From Bacteroidota bacterium (GTDB lineage: Bacteria; Bacteroidota; Bacteroidia; Chitinophagales; Chitinophagaceae): a DNA stretch of 64,000 bases. The notes beneath the pieces were generated by a model. The model made no database searches and was not told the origin of the DNA. It saw only the letters and a program-made list of their open reading frames with translations. Position 1 is the first letter of the stretch. Every line of letters starts with the position of its first letter. The translations under genes were made by a program, and so were the position numbers. This document shows positions 15,904 through 24,820 of this stretch, piece after piece. The DNA lies in the NCBI GenBank assembly GCA_023386235.1, contig JAEWKC010000030.1, positions 60,837 to 124,836 on the forward strand. The letters are read 5' to 3'.

Positions 15904-18900
15904 AACTAATCGACAACATAAATACCCGTTTAATAGACGATTTAAAAGAAAACATCGGCAAGAAAAGCAAGCTCGCCATTGCTGCTTCATCATTTTCCAT
16001 TTATGCCTTTGAAGCTTTGAGAAAGGAGCTTCAGGGAATTGAGGAGCTTCGTTTTATTTTCACGTCGCCTACTTTTCTACAGGAAAATTTCAAGAAAGAA
16101 GTTCCCAGGTTTTTCATTCCCCATTTATTCAAAGAAGCCGACCTCTGCGGCGGCGAATTTGAATTGCGCCTGAGAAACCAGCTTACACAAAGAGCCATAG
16201 CCCAGGAATGCAGCAAATGGGTAAAAGAGAAAGCAACTTTCAAATCCAATAAACAGGTTGGTTCCGCCCTCACCGGAATGATCCATGCACACAATCCGGA
16301 CGATGCAGAATATTGCTGGAACAATGTGCAGAGCTTTACTACTACAGATCTGGGCATAACGCCTAAGAAAGGATTTCCCACACTTATTCAGAAAAATGAT
16401 TTTCCCAACAGCAAAGCATTTTTAGATTGGTTCAATCAGATTTGGGAAAATGAGGAAGACCTGGAGGATGTAACCCAGAAAGTGCAGCAGTATTTTGAAA
16501 AAGCGTTCAAGGACAACAGTCCGGAGTTCATCTATTTCATCACTTTGTACAACATTTTTAGTGATTTCTTAGATGATTTAACCCTGGATAATCTTCCTGA
16601 CGATCGTGTTGGTTTTAAGGATACTGTGGTCTGGAACAAGCTTTTTAATTTTCAGAAAGATGCTGTTATTGGTGCCATCAATAAACTGGAAAAATACAAA
16701 GGCTGTATCCTTGCAGACAGTGTGGGTTTAGGTAAAACCTTTTCAGCTTTAGGCATCATCAAATATTACGAAATGCGCAACAAGGATGTTTTGGTTTTAT
16801 GCCCTAAAAAACTGGAAGCCAACTGGAACACCTACCGGCACAACGATAAAAATAATATTCTTGCAAAAGATCGTTTTAATTACGATGTTTTGTTCCATTC
16901 CGATCTTTCACGAGAGAACGGAATGAGCAACGGCAGGAACCTGGCCAATGTAAACTGGGGGAATTACGGATTGGTGGTCATTGACGAATCGCACAATTTC
17001 AGAAACGCAGGTCTAACGTATTCGGATAAGGAAAACCGCTATCAAAAGCTTTTGAGAAAGGTAATGCGGGAAGGTATTGAAACCAAAGTTTTGATGCTTT
17101 CAGCAACACCGGTCAATAACCGTTTCAACGACCTGAAAAATCAACTGGCATTGGCATATGAAGGCGATGCCGCCCTAATCGATGAAAAGTTGGATGTAGA
17201 TCACGGGATAGACCGGACTTTCAAACGAGCGCAAATTGCTTTTAATGAATGGTCGAAAATGGATATTTCCGAACGAACTGCTGAGCAGCTTTTGGAAATG
17301 TTAGATTTTGATTTTTTCGAAATTTTGGATTCTTTAAGTATTGCCCGTTCCAGAAAACATATTACAACTTACTATGACACCGATGGTATTGGGAAATTTC
17401 CCATAAGAAATAAACCAGTTTCATTAGAATGCGCTTTAACAGCTGATCAATCGTTAACCTATATTGAAGTTGCAGAATATCTGAGTCGCTTAAATTTGTC
17501 GGTTTATACACCTTTAAAGTATATTCTTCCAAGTCGGATGGGAAAATATGATGCAATGTATGATAAGCAAACAAAAGGAGGTAAATTGACTCAAAAAGAT
17601 AGAGAAGGAAATCTGAAAATCCTAATGCGGATTAACCTGCTTAAGCGACTGGAAAGTTCGATTGATTCTTTCCGTTTGACCAGTGACGGCGTATTGAAAC
17701 AGATTACAAATACAATAAATGCCTTGTCCAAAGAAGGATTAGACAACTTAACAAGCCCGGAGTTCGATTTGGAAAATGAAAACTTTGATTGGGATTCTGA
17801 CTGGGGAGATGAAGAAAATGTGTTCGGAAAAAAAGTTAAAGTTCATTTAGCTGATCTCGATCGAAAACAATGGAAAGAAGACTTGGAAGAAGACCTGTTT
17901 GTCTTGAGAGAATTACTCAGTAAAGTGAACAAAATTACTCCGGCAGCGGATAATAAATTGCAGGATCTCATTAAGAACATTACTCATAAAATTGAGAATC
18001 CGTTTAATGCAAATAATAAAAAAGTCATAGTTTTTACTGCATTTGCTGATACTGCAGATTATTTATATGCAAATCTTTCCAAGCTATTTAAGAAAGACAA
18101 AGGAATTAATACCGCGTTAATTACTGGTTCCAGAAGAGCGACTACAGCCCATGAAGTTGCAACCGAATTAAATACGATGCTAACTTGCTTTTCACCCTTG
18201 TCAAAAGAAAAAGCATTGTTATTTCCGAAAATCAATCAAGAAATTGACATATTAATTGCAACAGACTGTATTTCTGAAGGGCAAAACCTGCAGGACTGTG
18301 ATTATCTGATCAATTATGATATCCATTGGAATCCGGTGAGAATTATTCAGCGCTTTGGAAGGATTGACCGTATTGGTTCGAAAAATGATTCAATTACTTT
18401 GGTCAACTTCTGGCCGGATATGACTTTGGATCATTACATTAATCTGAAACAAAGAGTAGAAGATCGAATGATGATTTCAGATTTAGCAAGTACAGCAGAC
18501 GATAACATTCTTAAAGTAGACCAAAAAGACCACGAATACAGAAAAATTCAGTTACAAAAATTACAGGAAGAAGTTACCGATTTAGAAGATTTAAGGGAAG
18601 GAATTGACATTACAGATTTGGGATTGAACGATTTTAGAATTGATCTTTCGAATCTCATTAAAGAATATGGCGAAATGACGGATATACCGGAAGGAATTCA
18701 TGCTGTTGTTCAGGCCACGGAATTACTAAAACCTGGAATTATTTTCGTTCTTAAAAATGTGAATGAAAATATCAATATCAATAAGCTAAATCGATTGCAC
18801 CCATTTTATCTTGTTTACATGGATCACGATGGAAAATTACTATTTAATCATATCGATTCAAAGAAAATATTAGATGCGGTTCGAATGTTGTGTAAAGGCA

Positions 18901-19130
18901 TAAAAGAGCCAATTGTGAAATTATGTGAGCAAATAAATGCTGAAACAGATGAATATCACAACATGGGCAAGTATTCTGATTTATTAAAAAAATCAATTGG
19001 GACTATTCTTGAAACAGAAGAAGAAAAAGAGATATTAAGTTTATTTAGAGCAGGCGGAACTACCGTTTCCAAGGATAAGTTTAAAGGAATTGAAGATTTT
19101 AAGTTAATTTCATTCTTGATTGTAAAGTAA
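15900..19130 (+). CDS. SNF2-type DEAD/DEAH helicase with degenerate PLD-like N-terminus
   Basis: A 1076-residue protein when started at the ATG at 15900, which overlaps the transposase stop; an in-frame ATG at 15876 is less likely. Residues 1-200 look like a phospholipase-D-like domain, but the H-x-K motif appears only as H129-A-H131, so the catalytic site seems lost. From about 250 comes a helicase core: Walker A with G-L-G-K-T (276-280), D-E-S-H (362-365), S-A-T (401-403), then the C-terminal part with Q-R-F-G-R-I-D-R-I-G-S (817-827). The two lobes resemble the SNF2-related helicases of restriction and defence loci. The 5' 1.4 kb has richer C-ending codons than the AT-rich 3' part. It probably translocates DNA in the same defence operon. 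Confidence 0.85.
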   Translation: MKLIDNINTRLIDDLKENIGKKSKLAIAASSFSIYAFEALRKELQGIEELRFIFTSPTFLQENFKKEVPRFFIPHLFKEADLCGGEFELRLRNQLTQRAIAQECSKWVKEKATFKSNKQVGSALTGMIHAHNPDDAEYCWNNVQSFTTTDLGITPKKGFPTLIQKNDFPNSKAFLDWFNQIWENEEDLEDVTQKVQQYFEKAFKDNSPEFIYFITLYNIFSDFLDDLTLDNLPDDRVGFKDTVVWNKLFNFQKDAVIGAINKLEKYKGCILADSVGLGKTFSALGIIKYYEMRNKDVLVLCPKKLEANWNTYRHNDKNNILAKDRFNYDVLFHSDLSRENGMSNGRNLANVNWGNYGLVVIDESHNFRNAGLTYSDKENRYQKLLRKVMREGIETKVLMLSATPVNNRFNDLKNQLALAYEGDAALIDEKLDVDHGIDRTFKRAQIAFNEWSKMDISERTAEQLLEMLDFDFFEILDSLSIARSRKHITTYYDTDGIGKFPIRNKPVSLECALTADQSLTYIEVAEYLSRLNLSVYTPLKYILPSRMGKYDAMYDKQTKGGKLTQKDREGNLKILMRINLLKRLESSIDSFRLTSDGVLKQITNTINALSKEGLDNLTSPEFDLENENFDWDSDWGDEENVFGKKVKVHLADLDRKQWKEDLEEDLFVLRELLSKVNKITPAADNKLQDLIKNITHKIENPFNANNKKVIVFTAFADTADYLYANLSKLFKKDKGINTALITGSRRATTAHEVATELNTMLTCFSPLSKEKALLFPKINQEIDILIATDCISEGQNLQDCDYLINYDIHWNPVRIIQRFGRIDRIGSKNDSITLVNFWPDMTLDHYINLKQRVEDRMMISDLASTADDNILKVDQKDHEYRKIQLQKLQEEVTDLEDLREGIDITDLGLNDFRIDLSNLIKEYGEMTDIPEGIHAVVQATELLKPGIIFVLKNVNENININKLNRLHPFYLVYMDHDGKLLFNHIDSKKILDAVRMLCKGIKEPIVKLCEQINAETDEYHNMGKYSDLLKKSIGTILETEEEKEILSLFRAGGTTVSKDKFKGIEDFKLISFLIVK

Positions 19131-19134
19131 AATC

Positions 19135-19770
19135 ATGTTCAATTTGCCCAGAAATACTGAGATTGGAAGGATTATTCCCAAAAATGCTTTTGAATCGTAC
19201 TGTAATTCAAAGCAGAAAAAATCATTTGTCGAAAATTTAAAAAGGATAGTTTGGCAGAATAAATTATCTCTTGATACCATCAATTTAACAGGAGATGAAG
19301 TTCAAGAGATACAGATATTCACCATTGAACTAAAGAAGAAGATTGAGATTAAAGACCTTCTTACAGTGATTGACAAAGCCATTCCTTATCATATAATTTT
19401 CAAAATCTTATTTGAAGAAGAGTATTACTTATCGGCTTCAGTAAAACATTCCAATCCACAGAATGAAAACGTGGCAGTAATAGATTATACATTTTCTTCC
19501 AATTGGAAGAGCGCATCAGATCCACCGTTTACTTTGGAGCTACGAAATAATCTTGATTGGGTTTACAGAAATTTCTGCCTTCAATTCACCAATGAAAAAG
19601 ATAGTTCTAAACAAATAACCGAATTGGTTAAAAATCTAAAAGATGAAGATGCCCTACAGAAAGAAATTACAAAATTAAAAGCTGCAATTTCGAGAAGTAA
19701 ACAATTTAACAAGAAAGTTGAATTGAATTTGAAACTTAGAGAGTTGATATTGAGAGCAAGGGATTGTTGA
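19135..19770 (+). CDS. DUF4391 domain protein
   Basis: A 211-residue soluble protein beginning 4 bases after the helicase stop. The N-terminus M-F-N-L-P-R-N-T-E-I with I-I-P-K-N-A-F-E, followed by R-I-V-W-Q-N-K-L-S-L-D-T-I-N-L, fits DUF4391, a family I know to accompany this type of helicase and methyltransferase in defence islands. The C-terminus (about 165-211) is a basic coiled coil with repeated Lys/Leu. No catalytic motif is visible. Its role is unknown; a specificity, bridging or assembly function with the helicase is inference. No further gene of the island follows; a 10-codon frame overlaps its stop (ATG at 19770) and ends quickly. Confidence 0.75.
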   Translation: MFNLPRNTEIGRIIPKNAFESYCNSKQKKSFVENLKRIVWQNKLSLDTINLTGDEVQEIQIFTIELKKKIEIKDLLTVIDKAIPYHIIFKILFEEEYYLSASVKHSNPQNENVAVIDYTFSSNWKSASDPPFTLELRNNLDWVYRNFCLQFTNEKDSSKQITELVKNLKDEDALQKEITKLKAAISRSKQFNKKVELNLKLRELILRARDC

Positions 19771-19921
19771 TGAACACAAGAGAAGTGTACGAGAAAAATT
19801 AAAACAGCAGAATATATATTTTATTTTGATAGTACGGAGAACTGGGCACAAACTTCTCTGTTTATTTCTGCACTATCATTAAGTTTGAACAAAACGAAAA
19901 TGTACGCATTTCAACGAAAAT

Positions 19922-20434
19922 CTACTGTGCTACTTTAAACTTAATTTTAGCCGTAGCGGATTGCGAAGGATTGGTTTTGTTCCAAACCTTTATTTCTGTA
20001 GTATAATGTTTTATTTCGGGTTGATAAATGCCTACATGAATATTCACGCGAATTACCTGTGCCTGGTCTACCGTTACCGGACCTGTTTCGGCAAATAAAT
20101 CCGGCTCTTCCCATAGTACCGTTCCTCTGTCTGAAACAAAATTCTGCGAAGCGCCTACTGAAATAATTCCGTCAGGACCCACCCAGCCTCTTACAAACAA
20201 ACGCAGTTCTGCATCTTCTCCTGCTTTAATGGTATTGCTTCTGCCCACCAGCGCTCCATCCTGATGTACTAAGAACGCCTGGTATACCACCAGTCCGCCG
20301 GTAGCTTCCGTTTTGATCTGGTTGCGCACAATCTTTTCTGTTTTCGCGTCCCGGGCGGCAGTGCCCCTGTTTTCTCTGTTGTTGCAGGCAACCGCCGTCA
20401 ACGCTACTAATAATATAAAAAAATAGTTTTTCAT
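19922..20434 (-). CDS. Hypothetical lipoprotein
   Basis: A secreted lipoprotein of about 170 residues. The ATG at 20434 gives M-K-N-Y-F-F-I-L-L-V-A-L-T-A-V-A-C, a clean signal ending in a lipobox Cys; a frame extension to a TTG at 20464 is spurious. The mature part is mostly beta, with L-R-L-F-V-R-G-W-V-G-P-D and a C-terminal T-A-K-I-K-F-K-V, suggesting an immunoglobulin-like fold. It is read toward the end of the defence island (convergent). Its neighbour at 20543-21532, a coiled-coil membrane protein, is read in the same direction and may share its transcript. I do not recognise a family. Confidence 0.75.
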   Translation of the reverse strand: MKNYFFILLVALTAVACNNRENRGTAARDAKTEKIVRNQIKTEATGGLVVYQAFLVHQDGALVGRSNTIKAGEDAELRLFVRGWVGPDGIISVGASQNFVSDRGTVLWEEPDLFAETGPVTVDQAQVIRVNIHVGIYQPEIKHYTTEIKVWNKTNPSQSATAKIKFKVAQ

Positions 20435-20448
20435 TTTTTTTCTTTTTA

Positions 20449-20465
20449 ATTGCCCGAAGGGCAAT
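20449..20465. repeat. Small hairpin in the leader of the lipoprotein gene
   Basis: ATTGCCC-GAA-GGGCAAT is a perfect 7-bp inverted repeat with a 3-base loop, 15 bases before the lipoprotein ATG on the minus strand. The arm-GAA-arm design resembles the REP palindromes at 15222-15358. It may be a REP relative or a translational control hairpin. Confidence 0.6.
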
Positions 20466-20542
20466 ATTCAGGATATATTTGGCGTAACCGTGATACTATG
20501 ATTTATTTTAATACATTGAGTGACTTTCAAAATATTGCGTTA

Positions 20543-21532
20543 TTATATAATAGACTTTCTTAAAGATACGGTACCTCCTCCAATTCTGTAACCGTTGTTG
20601 TATACATCTACTTTATAGCTTCCGGCTTTGTATGGATTCTCTTGTGTGAGCGTAAAACTTACCGGCAGGCTTTCTCCTTGCGTATAATTCACGTTTAATT
20701 GTCGGGTGTATACTTTTTCCCCGTTTTGGCGCGTAGTAAAAGTGCCGCTACCCATTGATGGCGAAGAAAGCACATTGCCGTCGGGGTTGGTTACTATTAC
20801 GTACAAAGACTTATTGCCCGATGATGCAATCCTGTTTTCTCCTATGGTAAAATTGATGCGCAGCATATCTGCTCTTCTGGCGCGCGTGGTTTCAGATTCC
20901 TTACCACTTCTTCCAACTGAAATAGGTGTGATGCTTAGCCCCGAAATATTCAATGTGGACGCTTCGTCTTCAATTCTTGCTTTTTCTGTTCTGGTTTCGT
21001 TCAGTGTATCTGCTATTGCTATATTGGCTTTTTGTAAAGTATCATTTTGCTGGGTAAGTATCTGGTTAGAAGCCGTAAGCTGGGTATTTTCTTTTTTAAG
21101 CACGTCAATTTGCGCCAAAAGATTATTTACCCTGCCTCTCAACTCGCCAATGAGCGATTGGGCGCGCTGTAAATCTCCGTTGCTTCGGGAAAGTTCTTGC
21201 TGAATTTGCGCCTTAAGCCGGTCTATTTCATTTTTTTGTTCTGCCAGCGTGCCTTTTAAGTTGGTGTTTTCCCCCAGTGTAGCATCCAACTCCCGCGATA
21301 TTTCATCGTATTGCATTTGTACCACATTGCGCAAAGAGTCGGTAGTTACTATCTGTGTTCTTAATTCCGTTTCTTCCCGGTTGCTTCTCGCCTTATCATA
21401 AAATAAATAACCCCAGGTACCAATAAGCAGCGCTATTAAAACTATGTACCAGGTTTTTTTATTCCCGTTATTATTCTCATTCCCGGCAGGAGGAACGGGA
21501 TTTGCCGTAGTAGGATTTGTTGAATAAGCCAT
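20543..21532 (-). CDS. Single-pass membrane coiled-coil protein
   Basis: A 329-residue protein. An N-terminal Pro/Asn-rich cytoplasmic stretch leads into one transmembrane helix (about residues 28-46, W-Y-I-V-L-I-A-L-L-I). A long periplasmic coiled coil follows (about 50-190, E-L-R-G-R-V-N-N-L-L and Q-L-T-A-S-N-Q-I-L), then a beta-rich C-terminal domain (about 200-329). The family is not named but occurs in Bacteroidota; a structural or envelope-sensing role is only a guess. It is read divergently from the exonuclease gene at 21569, with 36 bases between the starts. Confidence 0.7.
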   Translation of the reverse strand: MAYSTNPTTANPVPPAGNENNNGNKKTWYIVLIALLIGTWGYLFYDKARSNREETELRTQIVTTDSLRNVVQMQYDEISRELDATLGENTNLKGTLAEQKNEIDRLKAQIQQELSRSNGDLQRAQSLIGELRGRVNNLLAQIDVLKKENTQLTASNQILTQQNDTLQKANIAIADTLNETRTEKARIEDEASTLNISGLSITPISVGRSGKESETTRARRADMLRINFTIGENRIASSGNKSLYVIVTNPDGNVLSSPSMGSGTFTTRQNGEKVYTRQLNVNYTQGESLPVSFTLTQENPYKAGSYKVDVYNNGYRIGGGTVSLRKSII

Positions 21533-21568
21533 TTTTTATTTATAACTTTAAATAAAATTACTGAAACT

Positions 21569-22297
21569 ATGTCAATTAGCGTCAATAAATTGCTATCTAA
21601 TCTCTTCATAGATATTGAAACAGTTCCACAAAATAAAAACTTCTTCAATATGAACGAAAAATGGAGGGATTTATTCATAGAAAAAAATGCTAAAATTATT
21701 GCTGAAGATGAAAATTATGACCAGCACTATAATGAAAGAGCCGGAATTTTAGCCGAGTTCGGAAAAATTATCTGTATATCTATAGGATATCTTTACGCAA
21801 AAGAAGATCAGCTATGCATAAAAGTCATGAATATTGCCGGCGATAATGAAAAAGAGCTGTTAGAAAAATTCATAAATTATGTAGACAGGTTTGCCACCAA
21901 GTACCCCGCCTTTAATTTTGCAGGGCATAATATAAAAGAGTTTGACATACCTTATATATGCAGAAGGATCTACGCCAATCACTTACCATTTCCCGCATTT
22001 CTGCCCGATCATGCCGCAAAGCCCTGGGAAACCAGAACCATTGACACGCTGCATTGGTGGAGATTTGGCGATTATAAAAGCTATATTTCGCTTGATCTGC
22101 TGGCACATGTAATGGAAGTACCCACATCTAAAACAGATATAAAAGGCAGCGATGTACGAAACGTTTATTACGAAGAAAACGACCTGGAAAGAATCGCGGC
22201 CTATTGCGGACGAGATGTGGTGGTGGTAGCCAATTTAATATTACGCTTCAGCGGCCTGCCCTTGCTTAAAGAAGAAAATATTGTATGGAGTAAATAA
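21569..22297 (+). CDS. Predicted 3'-5' exonuclease (DEDD, PolB-exonuclease-like)
   Basis: A 242-residue stand-alone exonuclease. The first exonuclease motif is in F-I-D-I-E-T-V-P (about residue 15), with the catalytic D-x-E pair. Motif II appears as N-I-K-E-F-D-I-P-Y, and motif III as Y-C-G-R-D-V near residue 215. This matches the DEDD family related to the proofreading domain of family B polymerases. It likely degrades DNA or RNA ends during repair or turnover. It is followed 33 bases later by thiL in the same direction. Confidence 0.8.
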   Translation: MSISVNKLLSNLFIDIETVPQNKNFFNMNEKWRDLFIEKNAKIIAEDENYDQHYNERAGILAEFGKIICISIGYLYAKEDQLCIKVMNIAGDNEKELLEKFINYVDRFATKYPAFNFAGHNIKEFDIPYICRRIYANHLPFPAFLPDHAAKPWETRTIDTLHWWRFGDYKSYISLDLLAHVMEVPTSKTDIKGSDVRNVYYEENDLERIAAYCGRDVVVVANLILRFSGLPLLKEENIVWSK

Positions 22298-22329
22298 TAA
22301 ATCAAATCAATTTAAAGTATCTTCGTTTA

Positions 22330-23361
22330 ATGGAAAAACGCACGGAAATAGCCGCTTTGGGCGAATTTGGATTAATAGAACACCTTACCCGCAACTTTGA
22401 AACCTACAATGCCTCAACTATTGTAGGCGTTGGAGACGACGCGGCGGTGATAGATCATTTCGGAAAGCAAACAGTCATCACCACAGACCTGTTGATAGAA
22501 GGCATTCATTTTGATCTTTCTTATACGCCATTAAAACATCTGGGTTACAAATCGGTGATCGTAAACCTCAGCGATGTGTATGCCATGAACGCGCAGCCAA
22601 CGCAGATTACTGTAAGCATTGGCATCAGCAACAGGTTTAGCCTAGAAGCGCTGGATGAGTTTTATGAAGGAGTATACGCGGCTTGTAAAAAATACAATGT
22701 AGACCTGATAGGCGGCGACACATCCTCTTCAGGCAAGGGCTTTATTGTATCTGTTACGGCAATTGGAGAGGTGGCTCCGGAAAAATTCATTAAGCGCAGC
22801 ACCGCGCAAAAAGGCGATCTTATTTGTGTTTCCGGCGATGTGGGCGCGGCATTTCTCGGGCTTACTCTTCTAGAAAGAGAAAAGGCTATCTACATGGAAA
22901 ACCCTAACATTCAACCCGACCTGGAAGGAGAAGATTATATTGTGGGCAGATTATTAAAGCCCGAAGCAAAAAAAGACATAATTGATTTTTTTGAGAAAAA
23001 TAATATACTACCTACCGCTATGCAGGATGTAAGCGATGGCGTAAGCAGCGAAGTGCTGCATATTTGCAAACAAAGTAATCTTGGCTGTATGTTGTTTGAA
23101 GACAAGCTCCCCATAGACGAGCGCTCGCGCGCGGCAGCTTTTAAGTTTGGCCTGGACCCTACCGTGTGCGCGCTAAATGGCGGGGAAGATTATGAATTGC
23201 TTTTTACACTGAAGCAGGAAGATTATGACAAGATTACGCTAAATGAAGAAATTGCGGTAATCGGTTATATGACAGACAGGGAGGAAGGAACCAAACTGCG
23301 TACCAGAGGAGGCAACACTTTTGATCTTACGGCGCAAGGCTGGAATGCTTTTGCGCAATAA
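22330..23361 (+). CDS. thiL: Thiamine-monophosphate kinase
   Basis: Makes thiamine pyrophosphate from thiamine monophosphate with ATP, the last step of cofactor biosynthesis. The 343-residue protein has the G-D-D-A-A-V-I motif (about 37-43) and T-T-D-L-L-I-E-G-I-H-F (about 56-66), which bind metal and nucleotide. It also has G-G-D-T-S-S-S and V-S-G-D-V-G, all typical of the PurM/AIRS fold. The length is normal. The gene follows the exonuclease closely, so it may share its transcript. Confidence 0.92.
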   Translation: MEKRTEIAALGEFGLIEHLTRNFETYNASTIVGVGDDAAVIDHFGKQTVITTDLLIEGIHFDLSYTPLKHLGYKSVIVNLSDVYAMNAQPTQITVSIGISNRFSLEALDEFYEGVYAACKKYNVDLIGGDTSSSGKGFIVSVTAIGEVAPEKFIKRSTAQKGDLICVSGDVGAAFLGLTLLEREKAIYMENPNIQPDLEGEDYIVGRLLKPEAKKDIIDFFEKNNILPTAMQDVSDGVSSEVLHICKQSNLGCMLFEDKLPIDERSRAAAFKFGLDPTVCALNGGEDYELLFTLKQEDYDKITLNEEIAVIGYMTDREEGTKLRTRGGNTFDLTAQGWNAFAQ

Positions 23362-23437
23362 AGGTTTTTTTCATGGAAAAGATAAATTATAATATCTTCA
23401 CCGGCAATATATTTTTCATAAAAACGGGTGTAGAAAA

Positions 23438-24754
23438 ATGACCGATTTGCTTAATATTATTATACTGCTGCAAGTTCCTAATCCGCAAATAACAACGGTT
23501 TTATCCATTGTGCTCTTTGGGCTGTTTGTGCTGGCATTTGTTTCCTCCGGCTCGCAGGTAGCTTTTCTATCACTGGAGCAGAAAGATATCAATGTAATCA
23601 AAACAAGACCGCAGCCGGCTTATAAAAGAGTGGTAGATCTGCTGGAAAAGCCGCAGGAACTGCTGTTTTCCATGCAGCTGGCAAGCATCTTTTTTTATTT
23701 GGCTATTGCATTTACCGCCAATATGCTGATTGATGTACTGATACCCGAACCTTCTTTTGGCGAAGGATGGATGTTTTTGCTCAAGAGCATTACGCTTATT
23801 TTAGTAATATTTCTTTTTGGTGAATGCCTGCCCAAGGCTTACGCGGCACAGGAAAATGTACGTTTTTCTAAAGATTTCGGCATTCTTACAGAGTTTATCT
23901 ATTATATTTTCGGCAGAGTATCTTCCTGGATGCTTACCTCTGCCAACAGACTGGAAGCTTCTTTGTTTAACAGAAGCTCCAACACACTCAGCAACCAGGA
24001 AATTGATAACGTTATTAATAAAGTAAAGACAAATGAAGCCTCTGAAGAAGAAAAGAAAATTCTGAAAGGGGTGCTTAACTTTAGTAAAATACCCGTAAAG
24101 CAGGTAATGCGTTCACGGCTGGATGTAGTAGGCCTGGAGCATGACCTTTCCTTTAAAGATGTAATTAAAGAAATTCAAAAAGGATTTTATACCAAACTGC
24201 CGGTTTATAAAAAAAATCTTGACGAAACCGTAGGTATTCTAATGATTAAGGATTTGCTACCGCATATAAAAAATAATACATTTGACTGGCATACCATCAT
24301 TAAGCCGGCCTATTTTGTACACGAATATAAAATGATAGAAGAGCTATTGAATGATTTTGCAAAAGAAGATTTGTCTATGGCTATAGTAGTTGACGAGTTT
24401 GGCGGCACCAGCGGCATGGTTACCATTGCTGATATCCATGCGTCGGTGATAGGAGAAGTAAAGGGCGAGCACGATGAGCAGCAAAACCCCTATGAAAAAA
24501 TAAACGATTACAACTACCTGTTCAATGGCAATGTAAAAATAACCGATGCATGCAAAATCATGAATTTGCCTATTGATACCTTTGACCTCATTAAAGGCGA
24601 CAACGATTCTATTGCCGGGCTTGTGCTGGAGATTGCCGGAGAAATACCCAATGCGAATGATAAGGTAGTATCGGGCGACTTTATCTTTACTGTACTGGAA
24701 GTGGCTAAAAACAGGTTGCAAAAAGTAAAAGTAACCATAGATCTTCAGGATTAA
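23438..24754 (+). CDS. gldE: CNNM/CBS-domain membrane protein (GldE-like)
   Basis: An inner-membrane protein with an N-terminal CNNM/DUF21 membrane domain (about residues 15-180, three to four helices), a CBS pair (about 205-330, with M-R-S-R-L-D-V and D-E-F-G-G-T-S-G-M-V) and a C-terminal CorC/HlyC-type domain (about 350-435). The family includes GldE, associated with gliding motility and the type IX secretion system in Bacteroidota, and the general arrangement matches it. Other CNNM/CorC paralogues could look alike, so the gld name is likely, not certain. The next gene is 66 bases away. Confidence 0.75.
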   Translation: MTDLLNIIILLQVPNPQITTVLSIVLFGLFVLAFVSSGSQVAFLSLEQKDINVIKTRPQPAYKRVVDLLEKPQELLFSMQLASIFFYLAIAFTANMLIDVLIPEPSFGEGWMFLLKSITLILVIFLFGECLPKAYAAQENVRFSKDFGILTEFIYYIFGRVSSWMLTSANRLEASLFNRSSNTLSNQEIDNVINKVKTNEASEEEKKILKGVLNFSKIPVKQVMRSRLDVVGLEHDLSFKDVIKEIQKGFYTKLPVYKKNLDETVGILMIKDLLPHIKNNTFDWHTIIKPAYFVHEYKMIEELLNDFAKEDLSMAIVVDEFGGTSGMVTIADIHASVIGEVKGEHDEQQNPYEKINDYNYLFNGNVKITDACKIMNLPIDTFDLIKGDNDSIAGLVLEIAGEIPNANDKVVSGDFIFTVLEVAKNRLQKVKVTIDLQD

Positions 24755-24820
24755 AAAAAAATTCTGCGTGCCAATAACAAAATCAATCTTATTACGTTGT
24801 ATTTACAATAAATTTTTTTT

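Noticed and set aside
19770..19802. A further gene of the defence island starting in the DUF4391 stop (ATG at 19770)
   Set aside because: The frame ends after 10 codons and nothing recognisable follows; it may be a remnant but cannot be supported.
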